Notes: generated from the sequence alone by a model not told the origin. Counted from the first letter of the stretch, positions 1 through 9,049 are shown. The stretch: DNA of 64,000 nucleotides from Cellulophaga tyrosinoxydans (GCF_900176415.1 NZ_FWXO01000001.1:798775-862774), one strand, 5' to 3'. Made by a program: numbers and translations.

Positions 1-1
1 A

Positions 2-277
2 GACGTAAATAAAGTTTATTTAGAAAAAAATAAACTCAGTGTTAGTATTTTAGATAGAGGTACTGCATGGTTAGATACGGGTACATTCCAATCTTTAATG
101 CAAGCGTCACAATTTGTAGAAGTAATAGAAGAACGACAAGGTTTAAAAATTGGAGCTATCGAAGGAGCTGCTTATGAAATGGGCTTAATTAACAAAGAAC
201 AATTTAAAGCTCTAGCTGAACCTCTTATGAAAAGTGGTTACGGCAAAAATCTTTTAGGAATATTGAATAAAAATTAA
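2..277 (+). CDS. rfbA: Glucose-1-phosphate thymidylyltransferase, C-terminal part
   Basis: RfbA/RmlA makes dTDP-glucose from dTTP and glucose-1-phosphate, the first step of dTDP-rhamnose and other dTDP-sugar synthesis in the cytoplasm. The window holds only the last 91 codons; the family is usually about 290 residues, so the 5' part lies outside. The frame reads RGTAWLDTGTF and later EGAAYEMGLI, both typical of the RmlA C-terminal half. The stop codon shares one base with the rfbC start (TAATG), so the genes are translationally coupled. The call rests on these segments and on the adjacent rfbC and rfbD. Confidence 0.93.
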   Translation, partial: DVNKVYLEKNKLSVSILDRGTAWLDTGTFQSLMQASQFVEVIEERQGLKIGAIEGAAYEMGLINKEQFKALAEPLMKSGYGKNLLGILNKN

Positions 278-822
278 TGAACGCAATAGAAACCCCATTA
301 CAAGGCTGTTATATACTAGAGCCCAATATTTTTGAAGATGATAGAGGCTATTTTTTTGAGAGTTTTAATGCCAATAAATTTAATTCCGCCATTGGACAAG
401 AAGTATTCTTTGTCCAAGATAATCAGTCTTTCTCAAACAAAGGCGTCATACGTGCTATTCATTACCAAATAGGAGAATACGCTCAAGCAAAGCTAGTTCG
501 CGTGTTAAGTGGTGCTGTATTAGATGTGGCAGTCGATTTGCGAAAAGAATCTCCAACATTTGGACAACATTTTGCAATAGAATTATCTGCTGAAAATAAA
601 AAACAACTATTTATCCCAAAAGGTTTTGGCCATGGTTTTGCTGTTTTAAGTGAAACTGCAGAATTCTTCTATAAATGTGATAACTTTTACAATAAAAGTT
701 CGGAAGGAGGTATAATATATAACGATGATTCTTTAAATATAGATTGGCAGTTGTCGGAAGAACTAATAAAAGTTTCTGAAAAAGATTTAGAATTGCCTAC
801 TTTAGAAAAAGCAAAACTATAA
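277..822 (+). CDS. rfbC: dTDP-4-dehydrorhamnose 3,5-epimerase
   Basis: RfbC/RmlC epimerises C3 and C5 of dTDP-4-keto-6-deoxyglucose, the third step of dTDP-L-rhamnose synthesis. The 181-residue length is normal for this cupin family. The N-terminal DDRGYFFESF segment (about residues 21-30) and the RAIHYQ segment with the catalytic-type histidine at residue 62 are visible; most homologues read RGLHYQ here, so A-I is a mild variant. The start overlaps the rfbA stop by one base, and the next gene begins directly after the stop. rfbB (the 4,6-dehydratase) is not between rfbA and rfbC here and must lie outside the window. Confidence 0.96.
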   Translation: MNAIETPLQGCYILEPNIFEDDRGYFFESFNANKFNSAIGQEVFFVQDNQSFSNKGVIRAIHYQIGEYAQAKLVRVLSGAVLDVAVDLRKESPTFGQHFAIELSAENKKQLFIPKGFGHGFAVLSETAEFFYKCDNFYNKSSEGGIIYNDDSLNIDWQLSEELIKVSEKDLELPTLEKAKL

Positions 823-1677
823 ATGACTAATAAAAAACTAAAAATTTTAATAACAGGTGCTAATGGTCAATTAGGTCTATGCCTAAAAGATATATCCGTT
901 GAATATCCATTGTACATTTTTGATTTCAAGACTTCTAATCAATTAGATATCACAAATAGAAATCAAGTAAGTACTTTGTTCTTAAGTGAAAACTTTGACT
1001 ATTGTATTAATTGTGCAGCCTATACCGCAGTAGATAAGGCGGAGAGTGAAAAAGAACAAGCTTTTTTAGTAAATGCTGAAGCAGTTAAATATCTTGCTGA
1101 AACCTGTAAAATTACAAATACTGTTTTAATACATATTTCAACAGATTTTGTTTTTGACGGAACTAAAGATTCTCCTTACGCAGAAGAAGACCAACCAAAC
1201 CCAATAAATAATTATGGAGCCTCTAAATTTAAAGGAGAACAATATGTTCAAAATATTTTAACTAACTATTTCATTATTAGAACCTCTTGGGTATATTCAG
1301 AGCATGGTAATAACTTTGTAAAAACAATGCTTCGTTTAGGAAAGGATAGAGATGAAATTAGCGTTGTTAATGACCAGATTGGATCACCTACCTACGCCAG
1401 AGATTTAGCACAGTTTACAATGGGTTTAATTAAAAATAATACTACATCTTATGGGATAAAAAATTATAGCAATGGTGGAAGAATAAGTTGGTATGATTTT
1501 GCTGTAGAAATATTTAAACAAAAACAGGCGAAAATTAAAGTTAACCCTATAACAACTAAAGATTATCCTACTCCTGCAAAACGACCAAAATATAGCATCT
1601 TAAAGTTAAGAATAGAAAAAAAAATTGATTGGAAAGCTAGATTAGAATATTGCCTATTGAAATTAAGTGAAAAATGA
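823..1677 (+). CDS. rfbD: dTDP-4-dehydrorhamnose reductase
   Basis: RfbD/RmlD reduces dTDP-4-keto-rhamnose to dTDP-L-rhamnose with NAD(P)H. It is an extended short-chain dehydrogenase of normal length (284 residues). The GANGQLG nucleotide-binding loop is at residues 12-18, the STDFVFDG segment follows residue 105, and the catalytic YGASK motif is at residues 131-135. The gene starts immediately after the rfbC stop with no spacer, so rfbA-C-D form one coupled unit. Its stop overlaps the ATG of a short broken reading frame. Confidence 0.97.
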   Translation: MTNKKLKILITGANGQLGLCLKDISVEYPLYIFDFKTSNQLDITNRNQVSTLFLSENFDYCINCAAYTAVDKAESEKEQAFLVNAEAVKYLAETCKITNTVLIHISTDFVFDGTKDSPYAEEDQPNPINNYGASKFKGEQYVQNILTNYFIIRTSWVYSEHGNNFVKTMLRLGKDRDEISVVNDQIGSPTYARDLAQFTMGLIKNNTTSYGIKNYSNGGRISWYDFAVEIFKQKQAKIKVNPITTKDYPTPAKRPKYSILKLRIEKKIDWKARLEYCLLKLSEK

Positions 1678-1820
1678 ATTCTATGGAGTCCAAACTTATT
1701 GAGTAACGGATAAAAGGGGAAATTCAAGTTTTAGATAATAATATTAATTTACCCCATCTAGAAAACTTTAAAAATAGTAAAATATTTGATTTTGAAATAT
1801 CCTATACGGAGAATTGTTGA
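1674..1820 (+). pseudogene. Possible remnant of a small gene with an in-frame stop
   Basis: An ATG overlapping the rfbD stop (ATGA) opens a frame of 10 codons, meets TAA at 1704-1706, and then continues in the same frame for 37 more codons to TGA at 1818-1820. The second part has protein-like composition, for example a stretch reading LDNNINLPHLENF. I do not recognise a family. It could be the scar of a gene lost between rfbD and the flippase, or chance. No ATG restarts the second part. Confidence 0.3.
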
Positions 1821-1872
1821 AAAAAGGAATTGTCGTGACTAATCCAATTTAACATAACAAGTTAATTAAAGA

Positions 1873-3312
1873 ATGTCTTTAAAAAATCAAGCTTTATCTG
1901 GTGTTTATTGGTCAACGATGCAACTTTTCGGCACCCAAGCTATTGGTTTTGGGGTATCACTTATTCTAGCTAGACTATTACTACCTGCCGAATTTGGATT
2001 AATAGCTATGTTGGGTATTTTTATTGGATTGGCTACAACCTTAATTAATAGTGGATTGACACAATCTTTAATTCGTTCTGAAAACTTAGACGATGAGGAT
2101 TATACAACGGTCTTTTATTTTAATTTGGCTGGAAGTATTATAATCTATTTCGTTATTTATTTCGCTGCACCATTAATAGCAAGTTTCTATAATCAAGATT
2201 TATTAACTTCTATAGTAAGGGTTTATTGTATAACTTTTATAATCAATGCATTTTCAGCGATACAAATTACAAGACTTACGAAAATAATGGATTTCAAAAC
2301 CCAAATGAAGGTAACAATTCCTTCTTTGATTATAGGAAGCGTTGTTGGAATTGCTATGGCATATAATGGTTATGGGGTTTGGAGTTTGGTTTGGAGTGGA
2401 ATTGTTCAAGCAGCAGCGGCAACCATTCAATTGTGGTATTGGGCTAAATGGCGTCCTTTATGGATTTTTAACATGAAGAAATTCAAGCAACATTTTAACT
2501 ACGGCGTAAAACTGATGTTCTCAGGAATATTAGATATTATTTTTACACATGCCTATGCCATTATTATTGGAAAGTTTTTTTTGCCTGCTCAAGTGGGATT
2601 CTATACACGTGCTGAAACCTTACAAATGTTACCAGTTGGAGGTATTAGCTCAATCATTACAAAAGTTTCCTTCCCTCTGTTTTCAGCGATACAAAACGAT
2701 GATATACGATTGAAAAACATTTATAAACGCATAATGCAAATGGTCATTTTTCTGGTAGCACCAACCTTAATTCTAATGGCAGTTTTAGGTGAACCTTTAT
2801 TTCGCTTTCTATTTACAGAAAAATGGTTGCCTGCCGTACCTTATTTTCAAATTCTTTGTTTTAACGGCATACTATATCCTATACATTCTTATAACTTACA
2901 AATATTGAATGTAAAAGGACGCAGTGATTTATTTCTAAAATTAGAAGTCATAAAGAAAATATTAGTTGTTTTGGTGATCTTAATTTCATTGCAATACGGA
3001 ATATATGGTTTATTGTATGGCAGCGTTATCTCTTCCATTTTTGCTTTTTTTATCAATACCCATTATAGTGGTAAATTTTTAAATTATTCAGCTTGGCAAC
3101 AAATCAAAGATCTGCTACCTATAATTATATTAGCTGTTTTTACTGGGGTCGTAGTTTATTATATAGACCATTTGTTGCAACTTAATTTTTTAAATGATTT
3201 CAGCCGCCTTTCTTTGGGTACTTTGTCAGGGGTCATTACCTTTGTATCAACAGCCTATTTAATTAAGATAAGTTCTTTAACAGAATTAATAGATATAATT
3301 CAACGTAAATGA
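1873..3312 (+). CDS. Lipopolysaccharide biosynthesis flippase (Wzx-like, MOP superfamily)
   Basis: This integral membrane protein of 479 residues has about a dozen strongly hydrophobic segments and the N-terminal pattern of the MOP/Polysacc_synt flippases (early LARLLLPAEFG segment, residues about 33-43). Members of the family move undecaprenyl-linked sugar repeat units across the inner membrane. The locus context of rhamnose genes, glycosyltransferases, a polymerase and a ligase supports a Wzx role in O-antigen or capsule assembly. It overlaps the next gene by four bases (ATGA). Substrate cannot be told from sequence. Confidence 0.9.
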   Translation: MSLKNQALSGVYWSTMQLFGTQAIGFGVSLILARLLLPAEFGLIAMLGIFIGLATTLINSGLTQSLIRSENLDDEDYTTVFYFNLAGSIIIYFVIYFAAPLIASFYNQDLLTSIVRVYCITFIINAFSAIQITRLTKIMDFKTQMKVTIPSLIIGSVVGIAMAYNGYGVWSLVWSGIVQAAAATIQLWYWAKWRPLWIFNMKKFKQHFNYGVKLMFSGILDIIFTHAYAIIIGKFFLPAQVGFYTRAETLQMLPVGGISSIITKVSFPLFSAIQNDDIRLKNIYKRIMQMVIFLVAPTLILMAVLGEPLFRFLFTEKWLPAVPYFQILCFNGILYPIHSYNLQILNVKGRSDLFLKLEVIKKILVVLVILISLQYGIYGLLYGSVISSIFAFFINTHYSGKFLNYSAWQQIKDLLPIIILAVFTGVVVYYIDHLLQLNFLNDFSRLSLGTLSGVITFVSTAYLIKISSLTELIDIIQRK

Positions 3313-4376
3313 TCAACGTAACTAAAACTTTTTTTCCGCCTATTGAAGAATATGTTAGCCAACTTAAAAGAATATGGGCAAATGAATGGCTAACTAATAG
3401 AGGAGAATTAGTTCTAGAGCTCGAAGAGAATTTGAAAGATTATCTAAAAGTTTCCAACATAATTTTAATGACTAATGGGACAATTCCTTTACAAATTGCT
3501 TTAAAAATCCTAGGAAATCAAGGTGAAATTATAACTACACCTTTTAGTTATGTTGCTACTACTTCTGCTATTATTTGGGAAAATTGCAAACCTGTATTTG
3601 TAGATATTCACCCTGAATATCTCACCATTGATGAAACAAAAATAGAAGCAGCAATAACTGATAAAACAACCTGTATTTTAGCAACGCATGTGTTTGGCAA
3701 TCCTTGTAATATAGAAGAAATAGACCGTATTGCTAAAAAACACAATCTAAAAGTAATTTACGATGCAGCCCATAGTTTTGCAGTTCGGTATAAAGGTAAA
3801 AGTGTATTTGAATATGGCGATGTAAGTACTTGCAGTTTCCATGCAACTAAATTGTTTCAAACCGGTGAAGGAGGAGCAGTATTTTGTGAGAATGAATCAC
3901 TACGACATAAAATGTTTTATAGTCACAATTTTGGCCATAATGGGCCATTAGAATTTCATGGATTGGGAATAAATGGTAAAGTTTCAGAGTTACATGGAGC
4001 TATGGGGCTTGCTGTATTACCACATTTAGATAAAATTTTGGAAAGCAGAAAGAACGTGGTGGAGCTTTATGATTTGAAATTAAATTTTGATAAATTAAAT
4101 AAACTAAAAATAAGGGAAGGTACTTATTGGAATTATAGTTACTATCCAGTCATTTTTCAAAACGAGGAAAAACTTTTATTAGTTCAAAAAAAATTGAACA
4201 GTCATAAAATATTTCCTAGACGATATTTTTATCCTTCTTTAAATAATGTTCCATTTTTACCAAAAGTGACTATGCCTATTTCAGATGATATTGCATCCCG
4301 AATATTGTGTTTGCCATTGTCTCATGATTTAGTCAAAAAAGATATAGAAATGATTTGCCAATTCATAAATTCTTAA
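3309..4376 (+). CDS. DegT/DnrJ/EryC1/StrS aminotransferase, VioA-like
   Basis: A PLP-dependent sugar aminotransferase of 355 residues. The PLP-binding lysine is expected at K181 in SFHATKLFQTGEGGA, with D152 in the YDAAHSF segment contacting the cofactor nitrogen. The N-terminal VTKTFFPPIEEY and WLTNRGELVLELE segments resemble VioA-type enzymes, which convert dTDP-4-keto-6-deoxyglucose to dTDP-4-amino-4,6-dideoxyglucose. With a NeuD/VioB-like acetyltransferase next to it and rfbA upstream, a dTDP-Qui4NAc (N-acetylviosamine) product is a reasonable inference. Other 4-amino sugars remain possible. Confidence 0.88.
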   Translation: MINVTKTFFPPIEEYVSQLKRIWANEWLTNRGELVLELEENLKDYLKVSNIILMTNGTIPLQIALKILGNQGEIITTPFSYVATTSAIIWENCKPVFVDIHPEYLTIDETKIEAAITDKTTCILATHVFGNPCNIEEIDRIAKKHNLKVIYDAAHSFAVRYKGKSVFEYGDVSTCSFHATKLFQTGEGGAVFCENESLRHKMFYSHNFGHNGPLEFHGLGINGKVSELHGAMGLAVLPHLDKILESRKNVVELYDLKLNFDKLNKLKIREGTYWNYSYYPVIFQNEEKLLLVQKKLNSHKIFPRRYFYPSLNNVPFLPKVTMPISDDIASRILCLPLSHDLVKKDIEMICQFINS

Positions 4377-4378
4377 AG

Positions 4379-5026
4379 ATGTTAATTATAGGAGCTAAAG
4401 GATTTGCTACAGAAGTTTTAGATGTTTTTAACCAAAAAAACATGAAAATCAACTTGGCTTTTTACGATGATGTTAATAAGGATATTGGTCGTCTTTTATA
4501 TGATACATATCCCATTTTGAGAACTCAAAAAGAAGTTTTAGCATTTTTTGAAAAAAATGGAAATGAATTTACCATTGGCATTGGAAAACCTTTCTTGCGA
4601 AACATGATAGCTCTTAAGTTTGAAAAACTAGGGGGAAAGCTCGAATCTGCAATAAGTCCAAATGCATTTATTGGCCAATATGACATTCAATTAGGAGAAG
4701 GTTTAGTAATACTTAATGGTGTTAACATTTCTAATAACGTGAGAATAGGTAAAGGAACAATGATATATTACAATGCAATTATAACTCATGATTGCAAAAT
4801 AGGTGAATTTGTGGAAATATCACCTAATGTTATTATTTTAGGTAGAGTTTCTGTTGGTTCATTTACGCATCTTGGAGCTAATTGTACAATTTTACCTAAT
4901 CTTAATATTGGAAAAAACGTAATTATAGGTGCGGGAGCTGTAGTAACGAAAGATGTACCCGACAATTCAATGGCAATAGGAGTCCCTGCAAAAATTGTCA
5001 AAAACTTAGAACCTTTAAATTTTTAA
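4379..5026 (+). CDS. Sugar O/N-acetyltransferase of the NeuD/PglD/VioB type
   Basis: A left-handed beta-helix acetyltransferase of about 215 residues. The N-terminus LIIGAKGFATEVLDV is the Rossmann-like sugar-nucleotide domain of the NeuD/PglD family, and the C-terminal half shows hexapeptide repeats (N-V-R-I-G-K-G-T, F-V-E-I-S-P-N-V, V-I-I-G-A-G-A-V) ending in the usual GVPAKIVK. It probably acetylates the 4-amino sugar made by the upstream aminotransferase. I chose ATG 4379, two bases after the aminotransferase stop, because relatives begin close to the LIIGA strand; an in-frame ATG at 4355 would add eight residues and overlap the upstream gene. Confidence 0.87.
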   Translation: MLIIGAKGFATEVLDVFNQKNMKINLAFYDDVNKDIGRLLYDTYPILRTQKEVLAFFEKNGNEFTIGIGKPFLRNMIALKFEKLGGKLESAISPNAFIGQYDIQLGEGLVILNGVNISNNVRIGKGTMIYYNAIITHDCKIGEFVEISPNVIILGRVSVGSFTHLGANCTILPNLNIGKNVIIGAGAVVTKDVPDNSMAIGVPAKIVKNLEPLNF

Positions 5027-5031
5027 AAGGA

Positions 5032-5997
5032 ATGAATGTACTGCCAATGGTTAGCGTTGTTCTAATAACCTACAATCATGAAAAATATATTGAAGAAGCG
5101 ATTGAAGGAGTTCTAATGCAGGAAATTACTTTTCCAATAGAATTGATAATAGCAAATGATAATTCACCAGACAATACAGATGATATTGTTAAAAATATAT
5201 TGAAAAAGCATTCAAAATCTTTTATAATTAGATATATTAACCAACAGGAAAATAAAGGTATGATAGCCAATTTTATCGATGCACTATCTCAATGTAATGG
5301 TAAATATATTGCTTTTTGCGAAGGTGACGATTACTGGGTAGAGCCTTTAAAATTACAAAAACAGGTTAATTTTTTAGAAGAAAATTTGGAATATGGCCTA
5401 GTAGCTACAGATTTTAACATACTTCATCAATTGAGTGGAAAAATGGAAGAATCTCTATTTAAAAATGATCCAGTTAGATTTCCTATTTACAGTGATTTTA
5501 AAGAATTTTTATTAGCCGCGGGCTATATGGCGCCATGCACGTGGGTTTTAAGGAAAGAATTTTTACCATCATTTGGAAAATCATACCTTGATGCTACTTT
5601 TCCTTGGTTATTAGACATTTATGCTAAAAGCAAGGTTTGTGTATTATTAGAAACAACTGCGGTTTATAGAATGTTACCGGAGAGTGCTAGTCATTCCAAA
5701 TCTAAAGACAAACTATATTTAAGAGCTTTGGGGATTTTAGATATTCAACTCGATTACGTAGATGAATATAAATTACCTGAAAGCTTTAAATTAAAAGTAT
5801 TAAAGCGACATTTTAGTCAAACACTACCTTTAATAATTTTATTGGGGCTTAAAGATGAAATAAAAAATGCATTAATTTATATTCCAAAGAATGAAAGAAA
5901 TTTTAGGGATAGAATTTTATTTTTTATCTCGAGAATTCCATTAAGTAAGGAACTTTTGAGTTTCGCATTTTTTTTAAAAGAGAAAATTAATAAATAG
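5032..5997 (+). CDS. Glycosyltransferase family 2
   Basis: A GT-A fold glycosyltransferase of 321 residues. VSVVLITYNHEKYIEEAI (residues 7-24) is the nucleotide-binding opening of GT2 enzymes, ANDNSPDNTDD follows at 41-51, and CEGDDYW (about 96-102) contains the metal-binding acidic motif. It is predicted to act on the cytoplasmic face of the inner membrane and add one sugar to the lipid-linked repeat unit. It lies five bases after the acetyltransferase, in the same unit. Donor and acceptor cannot be inferred. The C-terminal 50 residues are basic and hydrophobic, as is common for membrane-associated GT2 proteins. Confidence 0.92.
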   Translation: MNVLPMVSVVLITYNHEKYIEEAIEGVLMQEITFPIELIIANDNSPDNTDDIVKNILKKHSKSFIIRYINQQENKGMIANFIDALSQCNGKYIAFCEGDDYWVEPLKLQKQVNFLEENLEYGLVATDFNILHQLSGKMEESLFKNDPVRFPIYSDFKEFLLAAGYMAPCTWVLRKEFLPSFGKSYLDATFPWLLDIYAKSKVCVLLETTAVYRMLPESASHSKSKDKLYLRALGILDIQLDYVDEYKLPESFKLKVLKRHFSQTLPLIILLGLKDEIKNALIYIPKNERNFRDRILFFISRIPLSKELLSFAFFLKEKINK

Positions 5998-6434
5998 CCT
6001 ATTAGTAAGTTTAATTTCAGAAACACAGCAAGTAAAAATTAAATCTATTTTGAATTTAAAGCATTATTATTAACTATCCAATACATTTGAATACTAAACT
6101 CATTATAATTACGAAAGGTTATTAGATATCTTTAAATGTTCATAACCTGATTTATAATTGAAATAATAATTACAAATAAATACTTGAGCTAGCTAAAAAA
6201 AATTAGATTGATTCTGATTTAATGGACTATTTCATCTAAGCTAAAGCCATTAACCTGAAAATTATTAAAATCCATAAGTGGATTATAAAATAACCATATG
6301 CCGCGATTATGCTATAATATAAGTAAAATCGAAATTTAATAAAAGCCATGTTAAAGGCAGAATACAGTAAAAGATAGCATTAAAATTAGGTTAATTAGCC
6401 TGTAATTTCTAATAAAAAACACCTTAAAGTACTT
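5998..6434 (+). other. Gene-free AT-rich interval inside the polysaccharide locus
   Basis: This 437-base gap stands out in an otherwise compact operon. All frames are broken by frequent stops. One frame (around 6245-6300) reads a short basic stretch K-I-I-K-I-H-K-W-I-I-K before a stop, which could be a decayed coding fragment, but no family is recognisable. No inverted repeats typical of insertion-sequence ends were seen. No exact TAnnTTTG box precedes the next gene. Confidence 0.4.
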
Positions 6435-7463
6435 ATGTGGTTTTATATATTCCTATTTACTGGATTGTCTATTCTTACACTGAGCCGTAAGGAAAAACCT
6501 AAATTAACCCTAATATTAATTATGGGTTTTCTAATAGTTATAGCAGGCTTTAGAGGCAACATAGATAATGATTATTTGACTTATGTTAAAAATTATACAT
6601 TAATAACTACCGGAAAACCCGTTTTATTTGAACCTTTCTTTATTGTAGTTTCACTAATAATTAAATTTACCATAAATAATGTTATCGGTGTTTTCGTCTT
6701 ATTTGCGATTTTTGGCGTGGGTTTAAAATATCTAGCAATTAAAAAATTATCTGATTTTTGGTTGTGTTCGATCCTCGTATATTATTCCTATTTCTACTTT
6801 CTGCATGATATGACTCAAATAAGAACTTCAATTGCTTCTGCAATTTTGCTGTTGGCAATCCCTTATATACGATCACAAAACATAAAAATGTTTTTATTAT
6901 TAGTGTTCCTTGGTGCCATGTCTCATTATTCCTTAATAGCTATTTTACCTATGTATTTTATCTCGACAAAAAAAGTTGAGAACATTTTTTACTTTTTAAT
7001 ACCTGTAGCTTACCTATTGTTTTATTTAAATATAAATATCTCTTCCCTAATTGGTCTAGTGAATAGTTTTTATGAAGGAGGTGGCACACGATTTGAATTT
7101 TACGCTATACTAGCTAAGAATAATTCAATTGAAGTATTAAGTGTACTTCAATTAATCCACATTATTCTATGTTATATTTTCTTATGGAAATGGAAATTTT
7201 TATCAAAAAAAAATGCTTACTTTATAATTCTTTTAAAATTTTATATAATTGGCACTTCTCTATATGTAGCATTTGCTGATATCCCCGCTCTGGGAATAAG
7301 ATTTTCCGAATTATTCCACATTGTTGAAATTATATTAATTCCAATGTTAATATATTTGACGAAGAAAAAAATAGATGCAAAATTCCTAATAATTATTCTA
7401 TCTCTTTTTAGTCTGTTATTGCTGACTTTTAGATTAGAATTATTTAAACCTTATTTTAATTAG
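6435..7463 (+). CDS. EpsG-family polysaccharide polymerase (Wzy-like)
   Basis: A polytopic membrane protein of 342 residues with about ten hydrophobic segments. The early A-G-F-R-G-N-I-D-N-D-Y-L-T-Y sequence (about residues 37-50) matches the conserved loop of EpsG-type proteins, which polymerise or assemble repeat units of exopolysaccharide or O-antigen. The gene is followed three bases later by a glycosyltransferase. A second polymerase/ligase-like protein is encoded at 9050, so one of the two is probably the Wzy polymerase and the other the ligase; this protein is the better Wzy candidate. The start ATG fits the first hydrophobic segment. Confidence 0.8.
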   Translation: MWFYIFLFTGLSILTLSRKEKPKLTLILIMGFLIVIAGFRGNIDNDYLTYVKNYTLITTGKPVLFEPFFIVVSLIIKFTINNVIGVFVLFAIFGVGLKYLAIKKLSDFWLCSILVYYSYFYFLHDMTQIRTSIASAILLLAIPYIRSQNIKMFLLLVFLGAMSHYSLIAILPMYFISTKKVENIFYFLIPVAYLLFYLNINISSLIGLVNSFYEGGGTRFEFYAILAKNNSIEVLSVLQLIHIILCYIFLWKWKFLSKKNAYFIILLKFYIIGTSLYVAFADIPALGIRFSELFHIVEIILIPMLIYLTKKKIDAKFLIIILSLFSLLLLTFRLELFKPYFN

Positions 7464-7466
7464 AAG

Positions 7467-8327
7467 ATGTTAACTACTCAAGATACTAATATACTTATTG
7501 TTTTAGTTTTGTATAATGAATTACTAGAAAATTCAGAAACATTCAAATCTCTACTTGAGTCATCAACCCATTTTAATTCTAAAAAAACAATACTAGTGTA
7601 TGATAATAGTTCTTCAATAAGAGTTGACTTATCATTTCTAAAAAAATATAAAACATTTTTTGAAGTTGAATATATTTCTGATTATACCAACCCTGGCATA
7701 TGTTCCGCCTATAATTATGCACTTTCAAAAGCTCGAAACGATAATTATACCTGGTTATTATTATTGGATCAAGACACTAAATTACCAGTAAACTACTTAC
7801 AAACCTTAATGAAAACAAGTGATGCTTCTAATACTTCAATTGTTGGGTATATTCCCCGAGTCCTTCAAGATATAAATGAAACAATAATATCCCCTTTCAA
7901 GATTAACTCTTATGGTATTATGAAAAAACTTTCAAAGAAGGTAAGAGGCAGAGTTGATTACAATATTATTGCCATAAATTCAGGCGCACTTATAAGCGTA
8001 GACTTTTTGTCAGAAATAGGAGGGTTTTCAATTGATTACCCTCTAGATATGTTGGATTTTTGGTTGTTTACAACAATCTATGAAAAAAAGAAATCAATTT
8101 TCATAGTTGATATAAACATAAAGCATGACTTATCAGTTGCAAACTTCGAGAATAATGTATCTTTGAGCAGGTATGAAAGTATTCTTAGTTCTGAAAACCA
8201 ATTTTATTCAAGCACCAAAAAAAGAAAGTATATCCATAAGCTTCGTCTAATAAAACGTTTGATTAAACAGATTAAATATACGAATAAAGCATATTTCAAT
8301 AAAACTATTAAATATCTAATTAAATAA
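7467..8327 (+). CDS. Glycosyltransferase family 2, rhamnosyltransferase-like
   Basis: A GT2 protein of 286 residues. The LLLLDQDTKLP segment (about 97-107) is the acidic donor/metal site in the form seen in RfbN-type rhamnosyltransferases, and N-P-G-I-C-S-A-Y-N (about 75-83) is the matching downstream element. Because dTDP-rhamnose genes open this locus, rhamnosyl transfer to the growing repeat unit is a plausible function, but it is inferred from motif style and context only. It lies three bases after the EpsG-like gene and one base before the next glycosyltransferase. Confidence 0.87.
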   Translation: MLTTQDTNILIVLVLYNELLENSETFKSLLESSTHFNSKKTILVYDNSSSIRVDLSFLKKYKTFFEVEYISDYTNPGICSAYNYALSKARNDNYTWLLLLDQDTKLPVNYLQTLMKTSDASNTSIVGYIPRVLQDINETIISPFKINSYGIMKKLSKKVRGRVDYNIIAINSGALISVDFLSEIGGFSIDYPLDMLDFWLFTTIYEKKKSIFIVDINIKHDLSVANFENNVSLSRYESILSSENQFYSSTKKRKYIHKLRLIKRLIKQIKYTNKAYFNKTIKYLIK

Positions 8328-8328
8328 A

Positions 8329-9033
8329 ATGATTTCGGTTTGTATTGCAACATATAATGGTGAAAAGTATATCAAGGAACAGCTATTATCAATTATCAAG
8401 CAACTTGGCCCAAATGATGAAATAATTATTTCGGATGATGGCTCCTATGATAATACTTTAGATGTTGTAAAAAATCTTGATCAAAGAATCAAGATAGTCT
8501 TTAATTCGAAAGAAAAAGGATATACTAAAAATTTTGAAAATGCAATATCTCATGCAAATGGTAAATATATTTTTCTAAGTGATCAAGATGATGTTTGGGT
8601 GGATAATAAAGTTGAAATCATGATGGGTTATTTAAAAAAATATGATCTCGTAATTAGTGATGCCGAAATTTGTAATAACATCTTAGAGCCAACGGGATTA
8701 ACATATCATGAGGCTACTGGAGGCCAAGGAGGTTTTTTATATAATTTTTACAAAATTAGACATATTGGAGCATGTTTAGCTTTTAGAAGTACAATGAAAA
8801 ATAAGCTATTACCATTCCCAAATAATCAAAAATTATATGCACATGATATTTGGATACCGCTTATTGGGGAACTTTACTATAAAACCAAAATCATTTCCAA
8901 ACCATTAGTATTTTATCGTCGTCATAATACAAATACTTCAAGAGGTACAGCGCCAAGTTTAAATAGCTTATTTTTTAAAATCAGAATGAGATTATACACT
9001 TTAAAGAACTTATTACAGAGAATAGTAAAATAA
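8329..9033 (+). CDS. Glycosyltransferase family 2 (DQDDVW type)
   Basis: A short GT2 enzyme of 234 residues. ISVCIATYNGEKYIKEQL (residues 2-19) opens the fold, ISDDGSYDNT follows at about 34-43, and FLSDQDDVW (about 82-90) is the characteristic acidic motif of the RfbV-like/alpha-L-Rha subgroup. It probably adds one sugar to the repeat unit at the inner membrane. Only one base separates it from the preceding stop. The C-terminus is strongly basic (R-I-R-M-R-L-Y type residues), suggesting peripheral membrane binding. Confidence 0.9.
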   Translation: MISVCIATYNGEKYIKEQLLSIIKQLGPNDEIIISDDGSYDNTLDVVKNLDQRIKIVFNSKEKGYTKNFENAISHANGKYIFLSDQDDVWVDNKVEIMMGYLKKYDLVISDAEICNNILEPTGLTYHEATGGQGGFLYNFYKIRHIGACLAFRSTMKNKLLPFPNNQKLYAHDIWIPLIGELYYKTKIISKPLVFYRRHNTNTSRGTAPSLNSLFFKIRMRLYTLKNLLQRIVK

Positions 9034-9049
9034 ATAATATTTTGATTTA

